This document shows, one piece after another, positions 8,914-18,779 of a stretch of DNA of 64,000 bases. The notes under the pieces are model-generated. The model did no database searches, had not been told where the DNA came from, and worked only from the letters and a program-made list of their open reading frames with translations. The stretch spans positions 16,462,715-16,526,714 of the forward strand of contig OX463829.1 in the NCBI GenBank assembly GCA_949825045.1, in the 5' to 3' direction. The stretch is from Argyresthia goedartella (taxonomy: Eukaryota > Arthropoda > Insecta > Lepidoptera > Argyresthiidae). Position 1 is the first letter of the stretch. Every line of letters starts with the position of its first letter. The position numbers and the translations under genes were made by a program.

Positions 8914-10259
8914 TGTAACGTTGTAAGTTACCGTTGTCTTCACTCTATCATTAACTGGTCTTATTTTGAATTTAAGTAGTAATTCTCTTAATAAAACTGC
9001 CAAATGAGGCTGGTAATCACAGTATTAATTTTCACGCGCTGTACTAGCAGCATTCCACTGTTGACAGCTCGCTCGCTCTGCTGTGATTGGCCCGTTTTAA
9101 ACTAACTAGCCGTGACCGCAACTTGACTTTGCGGCGCCGGCGTCATTCCGAAAACTCACTCGGCACTGTGCGCACGTCCGTCCTGCTGGCGCTCTGTAAC
9201 GGTCCCTTTTTACCGTACGCCGTCGAGCGACTCTAAGCAGTGGTTGCTTGCGTTTAATCATAACGTACTGCTAGTAGTTACGTTTTAGTTTTGTCTGTGC
9301 TTCATATTAACCCCGATTGAGGTGAGTGGTGAAAGATACTGTTTTAAAATCATCTTACCGTTAGGTACTTTCGGGCTTACTCATTTGTGTCCAGAATCAT
9401 CTCATTTCATTTATTGCTTGTTGCGTTTTATTCCTTTTAGACTCGCTAATTATTATTTCGCGATATTCACATCGCATTGTAACGCAAATTGCTACCCGCT
9501 TTTAGACACGCGTTAGTGTGTCTTGGCTTCTTATAGAATGTCTGGAAAATATGTTCAGCTTACTAAATTATACTAGCTACCTTTTTGTGTGGAAATTGTT
9601 GATTGTTACCGGCAGATTTCATATTTGGGCATTTCATAAAATGTCCGGATTGTTTGCATAATGTCCCAAGTGAGGTCTGCCGATAAACAAATAAATATCC
9701 TTTTTTCATGTATAGAAATAATTAATGTTACCGGCAGATTGCACATTTGGACATTTTGTAGAATGTCCGATTATTTGTAAAATGTCCCAGGTGGGGTCTG
9801 CCGATAACAAATATGAATGCTTGCTTGTTTTTATTCCTAGCACTGTATTTTCCTTTGTATATGTAACTCCGTTCTGATTGTTACCACCACGACAACACTA
9901 TTCTTTTCTTGGCGGGTGGAGCATTCGGACGGAGTGCAGTAACAGATGTTAAAGGAGGAACGGTTTCGAATTCCAGTTCGGGGTTCCTGGCACCTCTTCG
10001 GGATCACCGCTTTTCTTGCTACCCTACGGTTTCCCGGTTCCTGACACCGCTTCGGGCTAACCTGCTTCCCTGCTCCGGCTGCACTCGGACCGTTACTTCT
10101 CCGACGTCAGCGGCACTCCGACTACGGCAAAACCCGCAGGGAAGATTCGTTGCTGCGTAACCAGGGTCAGACTACATTTGGAGAACCCACGTTAAATAAA
10201 ATTTCTTGTTGGCTACCTATTTGGAATCTTTTTATTCCTCTCCAAGTAGGGACGTCACA
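8914..10259 (+). repeat. Ty3/gypsy 3' LTR (LTR2)
   Basis: This 1346-bp LTR starts TGTAACG and ends GTCACA, offset 6378 bases from LTR1, with a one-base shorter T run near the end. It is followed by GTGGCG and then unrelated DNA. GTGGCG is also what follows LTR1 as the start of its primer site, so a trace of primer-site sequence may remain here. The target duplication cannot be checked because the left end of the array is outside the window. Confidence 0.92.
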
Positions 10260-10293
10260 GTGGCGAACAGTTAGGTTTAGACTTAAGGACTTT

Positions 10294-10330
10294 CTAGAAA
10301 TGCCATGGGAGGTGACCATGGCATTTCTAG
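10294..10330. repeat. Perfect 15-bp inverted repeat with 7-base loop
   Basis: CTAGAAATGCCATGG and its exact complement CCATGGCATTTCTAG are separated by GAGGTGA, 34 bases beyond the gypsy LTR. It may be the tip of a foldback element or a chance palindrome. No gene lies next to it. Confidence 0.8.
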
Positions 10331-12019
10331 TCATTTCACGTTATAAGGTTTTGAATTTTATCACCATGGCATAAGGCATAAGGCATTGCATAATAGCAAT
10401 AATGAAGCTCTATTAATTTTCTTGTTAAGTTTTTTTATTAAACTTAATGTTGATGTTAAAGTTTGTGTTGGTTATAGCCGACGTGGCGTCAGTGGCACTT
10501 TCAGTTGTCGGACGGTGCCTTCTATGGCGGTCAAAAGGTTAAGAGTAAGTTATTTTTGTACATTTATATACCCGTTCTCGCGTGACCGTTTTCTTTTCTC
10601 GACCAAAAACCACAAACAACTGACTGATAAAGCCACTAAAACCTTCCGGTGTTAATTCAGATTGGTCAGCCAACTCCTTACCGTACTTTTGGACATTCGG
10701 ATTCGGAATCGGATTTACCCATGGGAATGGAAATAATTAAGCTCCGCCTATCCCTTCTCTGGTAAAAAGTCACATGCATAAACTCGTATCAAGAGGTTGA
10801 TTCCTGGATATAATATAAGTTGACAAAGTTATGTATGCCGATATTGCAATGAAAATAAACTTCGGCACTTTTTATAAGCTGTAGAACTTACTTACATTAT
10901 TTGGTGTTGTCTGTCTTCCCACCACGAACGGATGAATGAATTTGATTGTAAGATAGTATTGTGAAAGCAGATAGCATTCGAGATAGAAAAAAAAAAATGT
11001 AATAGCATAGCACCCTACACAAACTCAATATCGCCTTCTGTGATCTCGTAAAAGTGCCTTCGACATGCAAGAAATATAATTGCACTATCACTTACGCACA
11101 TCCGTTCGACGTAAGTAAGTCCAAGGGCAAAATGGACAAACAATTTAGGGTGCGATTCTCAAGGTAGAAACTAAACTAAGTTATGACACGTTGAAGTTAG
11201 GAAATATGGCTACAGCAGTCGGATTTCAACAGTTTAGTTACATTACGCGCATTGGTAATCGGGAACATAGCGCCATATTCTCAAGGCGTCCAAACTAACT
11301 AGCTGGCGAACAAAAATGGCAAACAACTTGAGATACGAAAGTTAATGTCCGGTAGCCATAGGTTTCTTCCAAACTCCTTTTTCAAATAGTTTCGAGAATT
11401 CAGATGTGTTGCCTCTGGAATCGGTGTATTTTATATGAGCATATTGAGCCATTCTTGTATGCCTAGTCCAAACTCATATCTCACAGATGTCAGGGATAGG
11501 TAGTCCCATAAAACAAGGAAAGGGATTCACGCCCCGCAAGGTCAGAGCATCCGTTCTGGTGCGAGTAAACTTTTTAAACTTTTTTTTGTGCCATCCGCTC
11601 TCCATCTTTATGCCTACAGAGGAGAAGAACGGCACAATTGTGGAGTTAAGTGAAGCGACTTTAGTTTGACCAGGATTTGGTAGCAGATTTTTGAAGGAGG
11701 CGAGAAAGCAGGGTGTGGATTTAATTTGCTTAGCTTTGGTCTGATTCGGTCTCTTACCATATAACATTGCATAAAGTAAGTACCTATAGTATAGAAAGAC
11801 ACCCCCGATAACACCTCTCTGCTGTAAGTTCGGAAAACTATAGGTCTATTTAGGTGTAAGAAAACTTTGTATGTTTTTTTTTGTGTGACCGTTTGTTTTC
11901 GATTAAATAAATAATAAGTATGTATATTAAAACCCATAACTTTGGTACCTAACGAATCTTGATGTTATTTTACCATTTCAAACGTATTTTTTTTAATAAA
12001 ACATAAACATTTATATACA
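10331..12019. other. Non-coding stretch, nothing recognised
   Basis: This is AT-rich DNA with no protein-like frame longer than about 100 codons. A 97-codon minus-strand frame at 11474-11767 overlaps a plus-strand frame and has no recognisable domain. I see no RNA gene. Confidence 0.6.
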
Positions 12020-12245
12020 CACATACTTCTTCTTCTTCACATATTGCTTCTGACTCCACACTTGGATACACTGTATCGTGGGAACCGCGAAACGGAAACA
12101 GCGACATCACACACTCACACATATAAATATCCAAGAACTGTCTTTTTTCTTTATCCCCAGCCTGGGATCGAACCCTGGACCTCTCGCATGGTAGGCAGAG
12201 CCATAACCGCGTTGCACAAATTGCTACCCAGCTCTGTCAGCACAG
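12020..12245 (-). repeat. tRNA-derived SINE-like repeat
   Basis: On the minus strand a tRNA-like head carries a B-box-like GGTTCGATCCCAGG and, upstream, a weak A-box-like region (GTGCAACGCGGTTATGGCTC). Towards its 3' end it runs into a short AAG repeat (12027-12040). The order (promoter boxes, unrelated body, simple tail) fits a tRNA-derived SINE. It is not a functional tRNA, because no cloverleaf forms. The ends are approximate. Confidence 0.55.
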
Positions 12246-12713
12246 TCAATTACCCCAACGCATGTCGTAGTCCCTATGACGTATGAAATAAGAGCTACAG
12301 AGTCCACAAAGGATAACTTGAGGAGTTCGCGAATGTTTATACATTCGCGAAGTACTTATGTACTTCTATTTTTAGATGTTTTTTACACTTTAACTACGTG
12401 GGAACTATGTAGATAAAAGTATGCATTTCATTCGGGAACATTTTATGAATAATGTCCGTTAATAACGGGACCTTAACTTACTGCATATACATTTACGCAC
12501 TAAAATTTGCGTGTATTATTATTCTCTTGTTAGAGAAAAGCTGGCTTTTGCATGTGTAAGTATTTTCCATTTTTATGTGTCTGTATCTTTTGTTTTTTTT
12601 TTGGATTCACCAGTACTTATTTCTGTTCAATCAAGGTGTGCCGTGGAAGTAAAACTCTAAACAAAACAGTTTCTTTACTGTAAAATGGGAGCCAACTTCA
12701 TCATTGGGAGATA
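12246..12713. other. Non-coding stretch, nothing recognised
   Basis: AT-rich sequence. It contains a short inverted GAATGTTTATACATTC at about 12331-12346 but no other feature. Confidence 0.6.
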
Positions 12714-12943
12714 GTTAACTGACAAACTAATTGAGATCTAAATGGGTGCCAAGTTCTAGATAATCCTGTGATTAAATTGAGTCAAACAAAAGATATGGCT
12801 TGGCCGCTTCATGGGAGCAAGCTATAGGTGCTAGCTATATATGAGTGTATGCAACGGCTTAGCCGTAGTTTTTGACCCAATTGGATATCAGGATTATTAA
12901 CTTGGAACCCATTTAAATCTCAATTGTTTTGTTGGTGATTAAC
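12714..12943. mobile_element. Foldback MITE, 230 bp
   Basis: Two arms of about 73 bases (12714-12786 and 12871-12943) are inverted copies at roughly 80-85 % identity, starting GTTAAC and ending GTTAAC on the opposite strand, with about 84 bases between them. Conserved words in both arms include AATTGAGAT, TAAATGGGT, CCAAGTT and ATAATCCTG. It has no coding capacity. The structure is that of a non-autonomous foldback element; the superfamily is unknown. Confidence 0.75.
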
Positions 12944-12958
12944 AAAACTTTATGGGCC

Positions 12959-13058
12959 TTAGAACAAAAAAATAAACTACTGTTCAACACTTGTTTAAAA
13001 ACAAAAACATACGGGATTTGTTTTGAGGTTAAATACTGTATCATATTTTTAGTGGTAA
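12959..13058 (+). mobile_element. Small MITE with TTACCACAAA-type ends, copy 1
   Basis: This is a 100-bp copy of a short family seen at 33988-34093 (inverted), 41943-42046 and, truncated, 26839-26902. The family consensus begins TTACCACAAA and ends TTTGTGGTAA, giving a 10-bp terminal inverted repeat. The left end is degenerate here (TTAGAACAAA). Shared internal words include CAACACTTGTTTAAA and TTGTTTTGAGGTTAAA. GGGCC precedes three copies and may belong to the element. Confidence 0.7.
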
Positions 13059-13943
13059 CACGGTATCGGTTTGAGCTACAAATCTGAAATTTGGTACCAT
13101 AAGTAATCGTTGGAACTTTAATCTAAAGGCCAAATTTCATGTGTTAAGTTTAAATAGTTTTTGAGTTGTTAAGTTATCAAAAGAAGCTCGAAATGGTTCG
13201 TCTAATATAAACACACGGCTTGTACGTCGCCAGTATCTATGCTCGAACTTGGCAGTCTTTGTTCTTATGTACCTAGGCACTTTACATTTTATGCGTGATA
13301 AGTAAAATAAGTAAAAAATCTAATAAAATAATTTTCTGCTGCCATCTAGTGTAACTTTTAATAAGTTTTAATGTTAATATTAAAATAAACCGGTTAGAAA
13401 TAAATTTCTAAACTATAGTTAACGATATTCATAAAATACCTATACAATGTCAATGGACAATGAATCTGCCAAGTACCAAGTTCTTAACAAAAGGTTCGGT
13501 AGGATGAAATATCCCATTATTGGGCTTCCTTTGTTTTACTTATTGTCAAGTCAATACACAAACATCAACAGAAATAGTCATTTTGTAATAATTAATAATC
13601 TATTATTTTGTCTGTGACTCCTCCTATTTCTAATTGCACTTCCACACGATTTATTCTATCAGCCAAAGCTTGGTTGCAAGACCATCCGATTGAACTAGAG
13701 ATTTAAAAAAACAGACATACCACCTAATGCAATTAAAACAGTGAAATATGATCCATATTCTTGGCGGTGTAACTGAAAATTATAAAAAGATATTTATGGG
13801 GACGAAATTCTTTTAAATGTTTCTCTTTCACTTTCGATGCGATGGTGAAAGCAAATGAATTCCTAATTGTGTGTGAGAAAATCAAATATGTATAAGTATA
13901 CTGGTAAAAATAATGAAGTTTCAATAAAAAAATGCTTCCCCCT

Positions 13944-13984
13944 CTCAGATCACAGAAGTAAGTAACTTACTTCTGTGATCTGAG
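13944..13984. repeat. Perfect 20-bp hairpin, copy A
   Basis: CTCAGATCACAGAAGTAAGT and its exact complement are separated by a single A. The equivalent hairpin in copy B (28150-28194) has CATAG/CTATG where this one has CACAG/CTGTG, so both arms changed together. Confidence 0.92.
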
Positions 13985-14367
13985 TTCCCTCTCCATAAGT
14001 TATTAGAGGCCAAGCTGATAAAGTTTCTTTACAAAGTGAAATATTAAGTTTTTCTTATTTTCTACTGAATTTTATTTTCAGATTACATTGATGTTCCGTA
14101 ATAATGTTTGCGTCATCTCATAAAAAGTGTGGGCAATCCACGGAATCCAGCCACATCTAATACAAACTACTTGGCCATTGAAACGAGCTTCTTTATTACG
14201 GTCATTACCGAAAAATATACTTAATTTTTCTTTTACAGACAACCAGTAATACTAAGTTAATATCACTCAATCATTACAGATTACACTTCATTAATATGTG
14301 TTTTAGGAGTCTTATCTTTGATAAGTTTTGTATTCAAAATTTATAAGTAAAGGTAAGTAAATATTTA

Positions 14368-14420
14368 AGAGAGATAGGTTGCTTTTTATATTTATATAAA
14401 AAAGCAACATATCCCTCTTA
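14368..14420. repeat. Imperfect 25-bp hairpin, copy A
   Basis: Arms beginning AAGAGAGATAGGTTGC and, on the other strand, AAGAGGGATATGTTGC meet in a T/A-rich centre with three mismatches or bulges. The copy B equivalent lies at about 28955-29003 and is less well paired. It could be a MITE or only a structured spacer. Confidence 0.65.
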
Positions 14421-15177
14421 GAAGTAACGCCCTAACAGTGTCCTTCAAATCTGAAAAGTTATGATGAGAATATTTAGAGAGCATAAACGTTGTAACATAA
14501 AACTGAAAGCTATTTAGAAAAGAGAGAGACTTTTTAATTTGAATTTCTCGAATACAAAAATAATACGTATATACCTTTTATTACACGGTGATCGTAAAAT
14601 GTGCTGAAAACTTGGGTCTAAATGAAAATGACACAAAAGTTACATATGTCAAGAAATTTGAGTTGTTTACCGCGCCACCATCTTGTGCATTCTGGAACTT
14701 ACAACATTGAATACTTGTAGTAAAAATAATTTATGTGATTATCGTTTAATTAAGACTTTCTCTGACTAATAATTGCTCTGTCAATTAACGTATTAAGTAT
14801 CAATACGCTTTTAAAAGTCTACAACCGATAACCAAAAATGTGACGATTCTATAGAACTTCTATAAAACGCTTGATTAAAACGTGCCTTAAGAAGTATTAA
14901 CTTCAAAAAATATCGCCATGTCTTACCCCATACCGCGTATCGGGGATAACGCCTACCTGTCGGGCACAGCGCCCATGTTTAGACATATTTCATATCATTA
15001 TCATAATCGATTGCATTATATTGCATGATAAGGTGCCTTTTGTGCCTCTGCCACCTCAGTTGCGTTCTTTATTTTAATAGAATCCTAGTAAAACTACATC
15101 TGTATGTACTTAAGTAAAGGTTTAACAGTGCCTACATCCACCAACCTAATGGCTAAGGCCGGACGGATGGATCGCGA

Positions 15178-15206
15178 GTTTATTTATTTATTTATTTATT
15201 TATTCA
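15178..15206. repeat. TTTA microsatellite, copy A
   Basis: About seven TTTA units. Copy B has a shorter tract at 29781-29803, showing slippage since the duplication. Confidence 0.85.
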
Positions 15207-15609
15207 GGGGTTACAAACAGGACAAGTTACATTACAAAAACAAACAGAGGATAAATATACAGTTAATTAAAATCTAATTTATCCCTTAGCGTATCATACT
15301 TATGGCTTAAATGATTTGGGAAGAATTAGCTCCGAATGAGCAACAACTAAAGTACTTAGGTGCTAAGAATATACATCCTTACTAAAATTAAAAACCAAAA
15401 TATGAGAGAAAAATGTGCATTGTTTACAATTAGGGTACATCTATTGCACAAACGTGCATGAAATTACCACACCACAGTCAAGGATTATTATCCTCGAGTT
15501 TAGTTTAGTTAACTCGGAATAGCTTTGACAACTCCATACAAATTCTTTATTTACCTACCAACTAAAGTATCACTATTTCTTTACTACATACATATCTTTG
15601 AGGCTTAAA

Positions 15610-15637
15610 TAGTAATAATAATAATAATAATAATATA
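15610..15637. repeat. TAA microsatellite, copy A
   Basis: About nine TAA units. Copy B has about two fewer at 30211-30232. Confidence 0.85.
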
Positions 15638-18208
15638 AATAGGGTTGTCAAAGTTATTTAGAGAAAAGTATTAAATCGCGTTAGAGATATTCGCACTAAG
15701 AAAACATTTACAGCTTACTTATTCCGATCCGAGCACCTTTAAAATAACGATTGTCGACTGGAACTAGATGAATGTTGTCTAATCACTATTCACGAATGCT
15801 ACGTCAGGTAAATCACTAGCAGTCAAGCATTTAACGCTATATCTGTGATAGGAATGATAAGTAATATGTGACAAGCTGGCAACCTCTGTAGCCGATTGGT
15901 GGATAACGCTCTATTTTTCGATCAACAAAACGCCTTGATAGGCTGCTATTAGAAAAAGGTAAACTTACAAGGTTTCATATTTAACTAGCTGTTCGTGGCA
16001 CAGCTTCGCACACGCGTTTCAAGGGAACTGGCCGTTTGAGTTTTAGAGGCAAAAATCAAAATTAGAATTGGATCCGCTACTGTCTTGAGTTCCCATAGAA
16101 AATGCCCATACAAAATTATTTTTTAACATTTTAAGATTTCCCTGTCCGTATTTCAAAAAATTCTCGCCGCAATAACCTTCCCAAGACTTCATCGAATGGT
16201 TTAAAAAACAGTTGATCGTTCCAGCCATTTAAAAGATTTGCGCTTACCAACACATTTTATGATTATTTTTTATTAATATAGATTAATTTATCAAATAATT
16301 AAATAACATATAAAATAAAATATTAATAAGTGTTCCAATGTCAGAACAGCCCCTTTTTCCGGCGTCAAATTCAACGCAGTTAGCGTCAATTGACGCTTAG
16401 TGTATGGGGACTGTCACATTTCCACAATTTTCGTTTGGTCTGGGTTGCTGAATAAGGGACTTTTATTGACCCTAACTACAAACCACAGCAAAATCATGAA
16501 CTGAATCGATCAAAGTCACGCTCAGACAATGGAAAATCTGTGACATTACCATAATTTTCTATTCGTTCTTTTTCAATTGGAGTTAGTGAAGAAGGAGCTG
16601 GGCTAGGTAGTCTAATAAATAAAATCTAATGTCAGACGTTGAAGCCTACCACAAAAAATGGCTTGTAGGTATCAGAATTGTAAATTTTCAGCAAGTACAT
16701 TTTATGAACATATCTTCTGTAAAAAACGCAACCATTTGACAACAATATGCTATGACGTCAAAAACCAATGTTTCCATACAACTGACGAAAAACAGTTCAT
16801 AGTTCACCCTTGTCAAGAAGCCAATTCTATTACAAATATACAGTGGAATTCAATAGCGCGAATTAAATTCCGTGGGCCTTTTTTTCAGTTTCAGTTTCAG
16901 TGTTCCAAGAAATCAGATCAGATAGATAGCACTTATTGCTCAAATGATCGCTGGTTGAACTTTTGAAATTCAATACTAACTGGGGTTGCTTTTATCGTCC
17001 TTTGAAGTTCTCTGTGCAAAATCAACATTGCGATCTAATGATACTGGCACTGGCACCATAACTTGAGCATGAGTTTCCAAAAATTACATGTAGCAATGAT
17101 TAATCAGTGCTAAGTACAATTTCAATTTAGTATTTTGGTGAGCTGATAGGATCTTGATTTTGAGTTTTGCTTTGTCTATGTGTTAGCAGGTTGTTATCGT
17201 TCTGAATGTTCTAATCTAACAGCGTCTATAGGAGCTCACAGATGTGTCTTTGGGGGAGCAGAATATTATACGAATTAAACTTATCGAGCTGTCCTTGTGT
17301 ATACCAACTCGAAGCACGATTCTCTGACAGGTATTGCTATTCAGAACGGGATTGTAGTTTTGAAAGGCTAGTATTTAATCGCACATCAAAAATCAGCAAA
17401 TCAGTATTTGCACGGCAAAAAAGGATCAGCAAAAACAGTTTTATGTTTTAAATATTGCATGTTCAGCCTAACACGAGGGATAAAGGGGGCTTCGCTTTGC
17501 TCACCCCCTTTACCCTTCACCTAAGCTACCGCATTTGCATTTTGCCCTGATATTTGCTGTGAAAATCAGTATTTTTAATGTGCAGTTTAATATTTTCCAT
17601 TTTGAAATGACAATGTTAAACTATCGATTTTGAAATTTAAATAACAGTCCCAATCATAATCTAAAAAGATTTAAATGACAGATATAGTCTCATACAAAAT
17701 GAAAATTTGACAGCGATCCGGATTAAAGTCAGAGATAGACTAGCTCTATTCTGTACAATCAGAAAACGATTATTTTACGAGCTGTCTTGTGATTGCTAGA
17801 TTTTCCAATGGTATTGAGGTAAATGTCGGTGATACAGAATAGAAATAAAAGTTTTTCGTACCTCGCAGTTAAACGGACTTTTATTTATTTGTTAGTTCAT
17901 ATCTCCAATGATCAGCAGGTAAACTCACACTCGCCCGACTCGGATGGAGAATTGGAGAAACAGGCTGATTGGCGTCACCCCTCAGGCGATCAAGATTGAT
18001 GTTTGGAGGATTAATTGGGCTGTTCCGGTCGAATTCGATGAGCGTCTCAGTGATCAATGGCTTCATTTGTGCCAGCTTGTTGCTTGGATTCGGACACGAG
18101 CCCTGCAAATTATCCCGTTTGCCGAAACTGGGTGCGCGAAACCTCATTTATTTACTCGTATTTGACAAGAGCCAACAAACGAATTAGGTCCTTTACAAGG
18201 TTTTAAAG

Positions 18209-18213
18209 GAAAC
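18209..18213. other. Target site duplication of the BEL/Pao element, left
   Basis: GAAAC lies immediately left of the left LTR and again at 25666-25670. The uninterrupted copy B site (about 32811-32816) has a single GAAAC, confirming the 5-bp duplication. Confidence 0.93.
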
Positions 18214-18748
18214 TGATTACTTCCACGCCTCAACCGAACGGCGTGGAATCATGAGGGGCTGGGTTTTGCCAGCACGGGGGAGAAAATCTTGATTGTTACC
18301 TTACCTTGTCGTCGTAGACCGGAAATCGAAAGCTCGATTCGAGGCAGGAATACGGGATAAGGGCACAAGTTTGGGTGGGATTGGGAATGAATCTCACTGT
18401 CGTTGTCTGACGCTGTCGCCGGCGTGCTGCCTGCCGACACGTGGAGTCGCCGTCTGATACGACGATGTCCAATCAACACGGATCACTTAACCGCTGACGC
18501 GAATCTACTTATTTCCCGACGATGTGGTAGATTTACACTCCGACCAGGCTCGACACCTGTATTAGACGATTGTTACACCGAATTACAATCAATGGCCCGA
18601 TGCCTGAGCAGACATGTTTGTTCTCCCGACGAGAAAAGATAACCTCTAATTTCTCCTCTCGTTTCGATACTAGTGACAGCTGCGGTTCTGTTTCCGTTCC
18701 GAGTCGCGCAACAAGAGGAGGTGCGTTCCGAAGCATAAATATTAAACA
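18214..18748 (-). repeat. BEL/Pao 3' LTR (left LTR; element reads leftward)
   Basis: This 535-bp LTR, read on the minus strand, starts TGTTTAATATT and ends GTAATCA. It aligns with the right LTR of exactly the same length, with about 10 substitutions (1.9 %) by eye, so the insertion is not very recent. The apparent open frames inside are not conserved proteins. Confidence 0.95.
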
Positions 18749-18759
18749 GTCACCCGCCC

Positions 18760-18779
18760 GGACAGGCCCGAACCTGTCC
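18760..18779. repeat. Short hairpin beside the BEL/Pao 3' LTR
   Basis: GGACAGG and CCTGTCC flank a six-base loop between the end of pol and the 3' LTR. The nearby purine-rich GGGCGGGTGAC on the element strand is the best candidate polypurine tract. Confidence 0.6.

Larger units (their letters stand above)
2536..10259 (+). mobile_element. Complete Ty3/gypsy LTR retrotransposon, second unit of a tandem array
   Basis: The 7724-bp element runs LTR, primer site, gag, pol, polypurine tract, LTR. Both genes are open. It shares its 5' LTR with a further copy whose pol fills 1-2479, so the locus is an LTR-internal-LTR-internal array. Such arrays arise by recombination between LTRs of neighbouring or sister copies. 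The internal regions are 99.9 % identical where both are visible, whereas the LTRs differ by about 1.7 %, which is the reverse of the usual expectation that they track each other. Confidence 0.92.
14421..18208. other. Non-coding body of duplication copy A
   Basis: Apart from the two microsatellites I see no gene here. Short frames of 60-100 codons (for example 16043-16228 minus and 16658-16966 plus) exist, but they differ from their copy B counterparts by many replacements or frameshifts, which argues against coding. A hairpin-like AAAGGGGG...CCCCCTTT motif lies at about 17479-17512 and recurs at about 32080-32110 and inverted at about 34577-34610. The stretch is about 97-98 % identical to copy B by eye. 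Confidence 0.7.

Noticed and set aside
12020..12245. Functional tRNA gene
   Set aside because: B-box-like and A-box-like text is present, but no cloverleaf with paired acceptor stem can be formed; a tRNA-derived SINE fits better.
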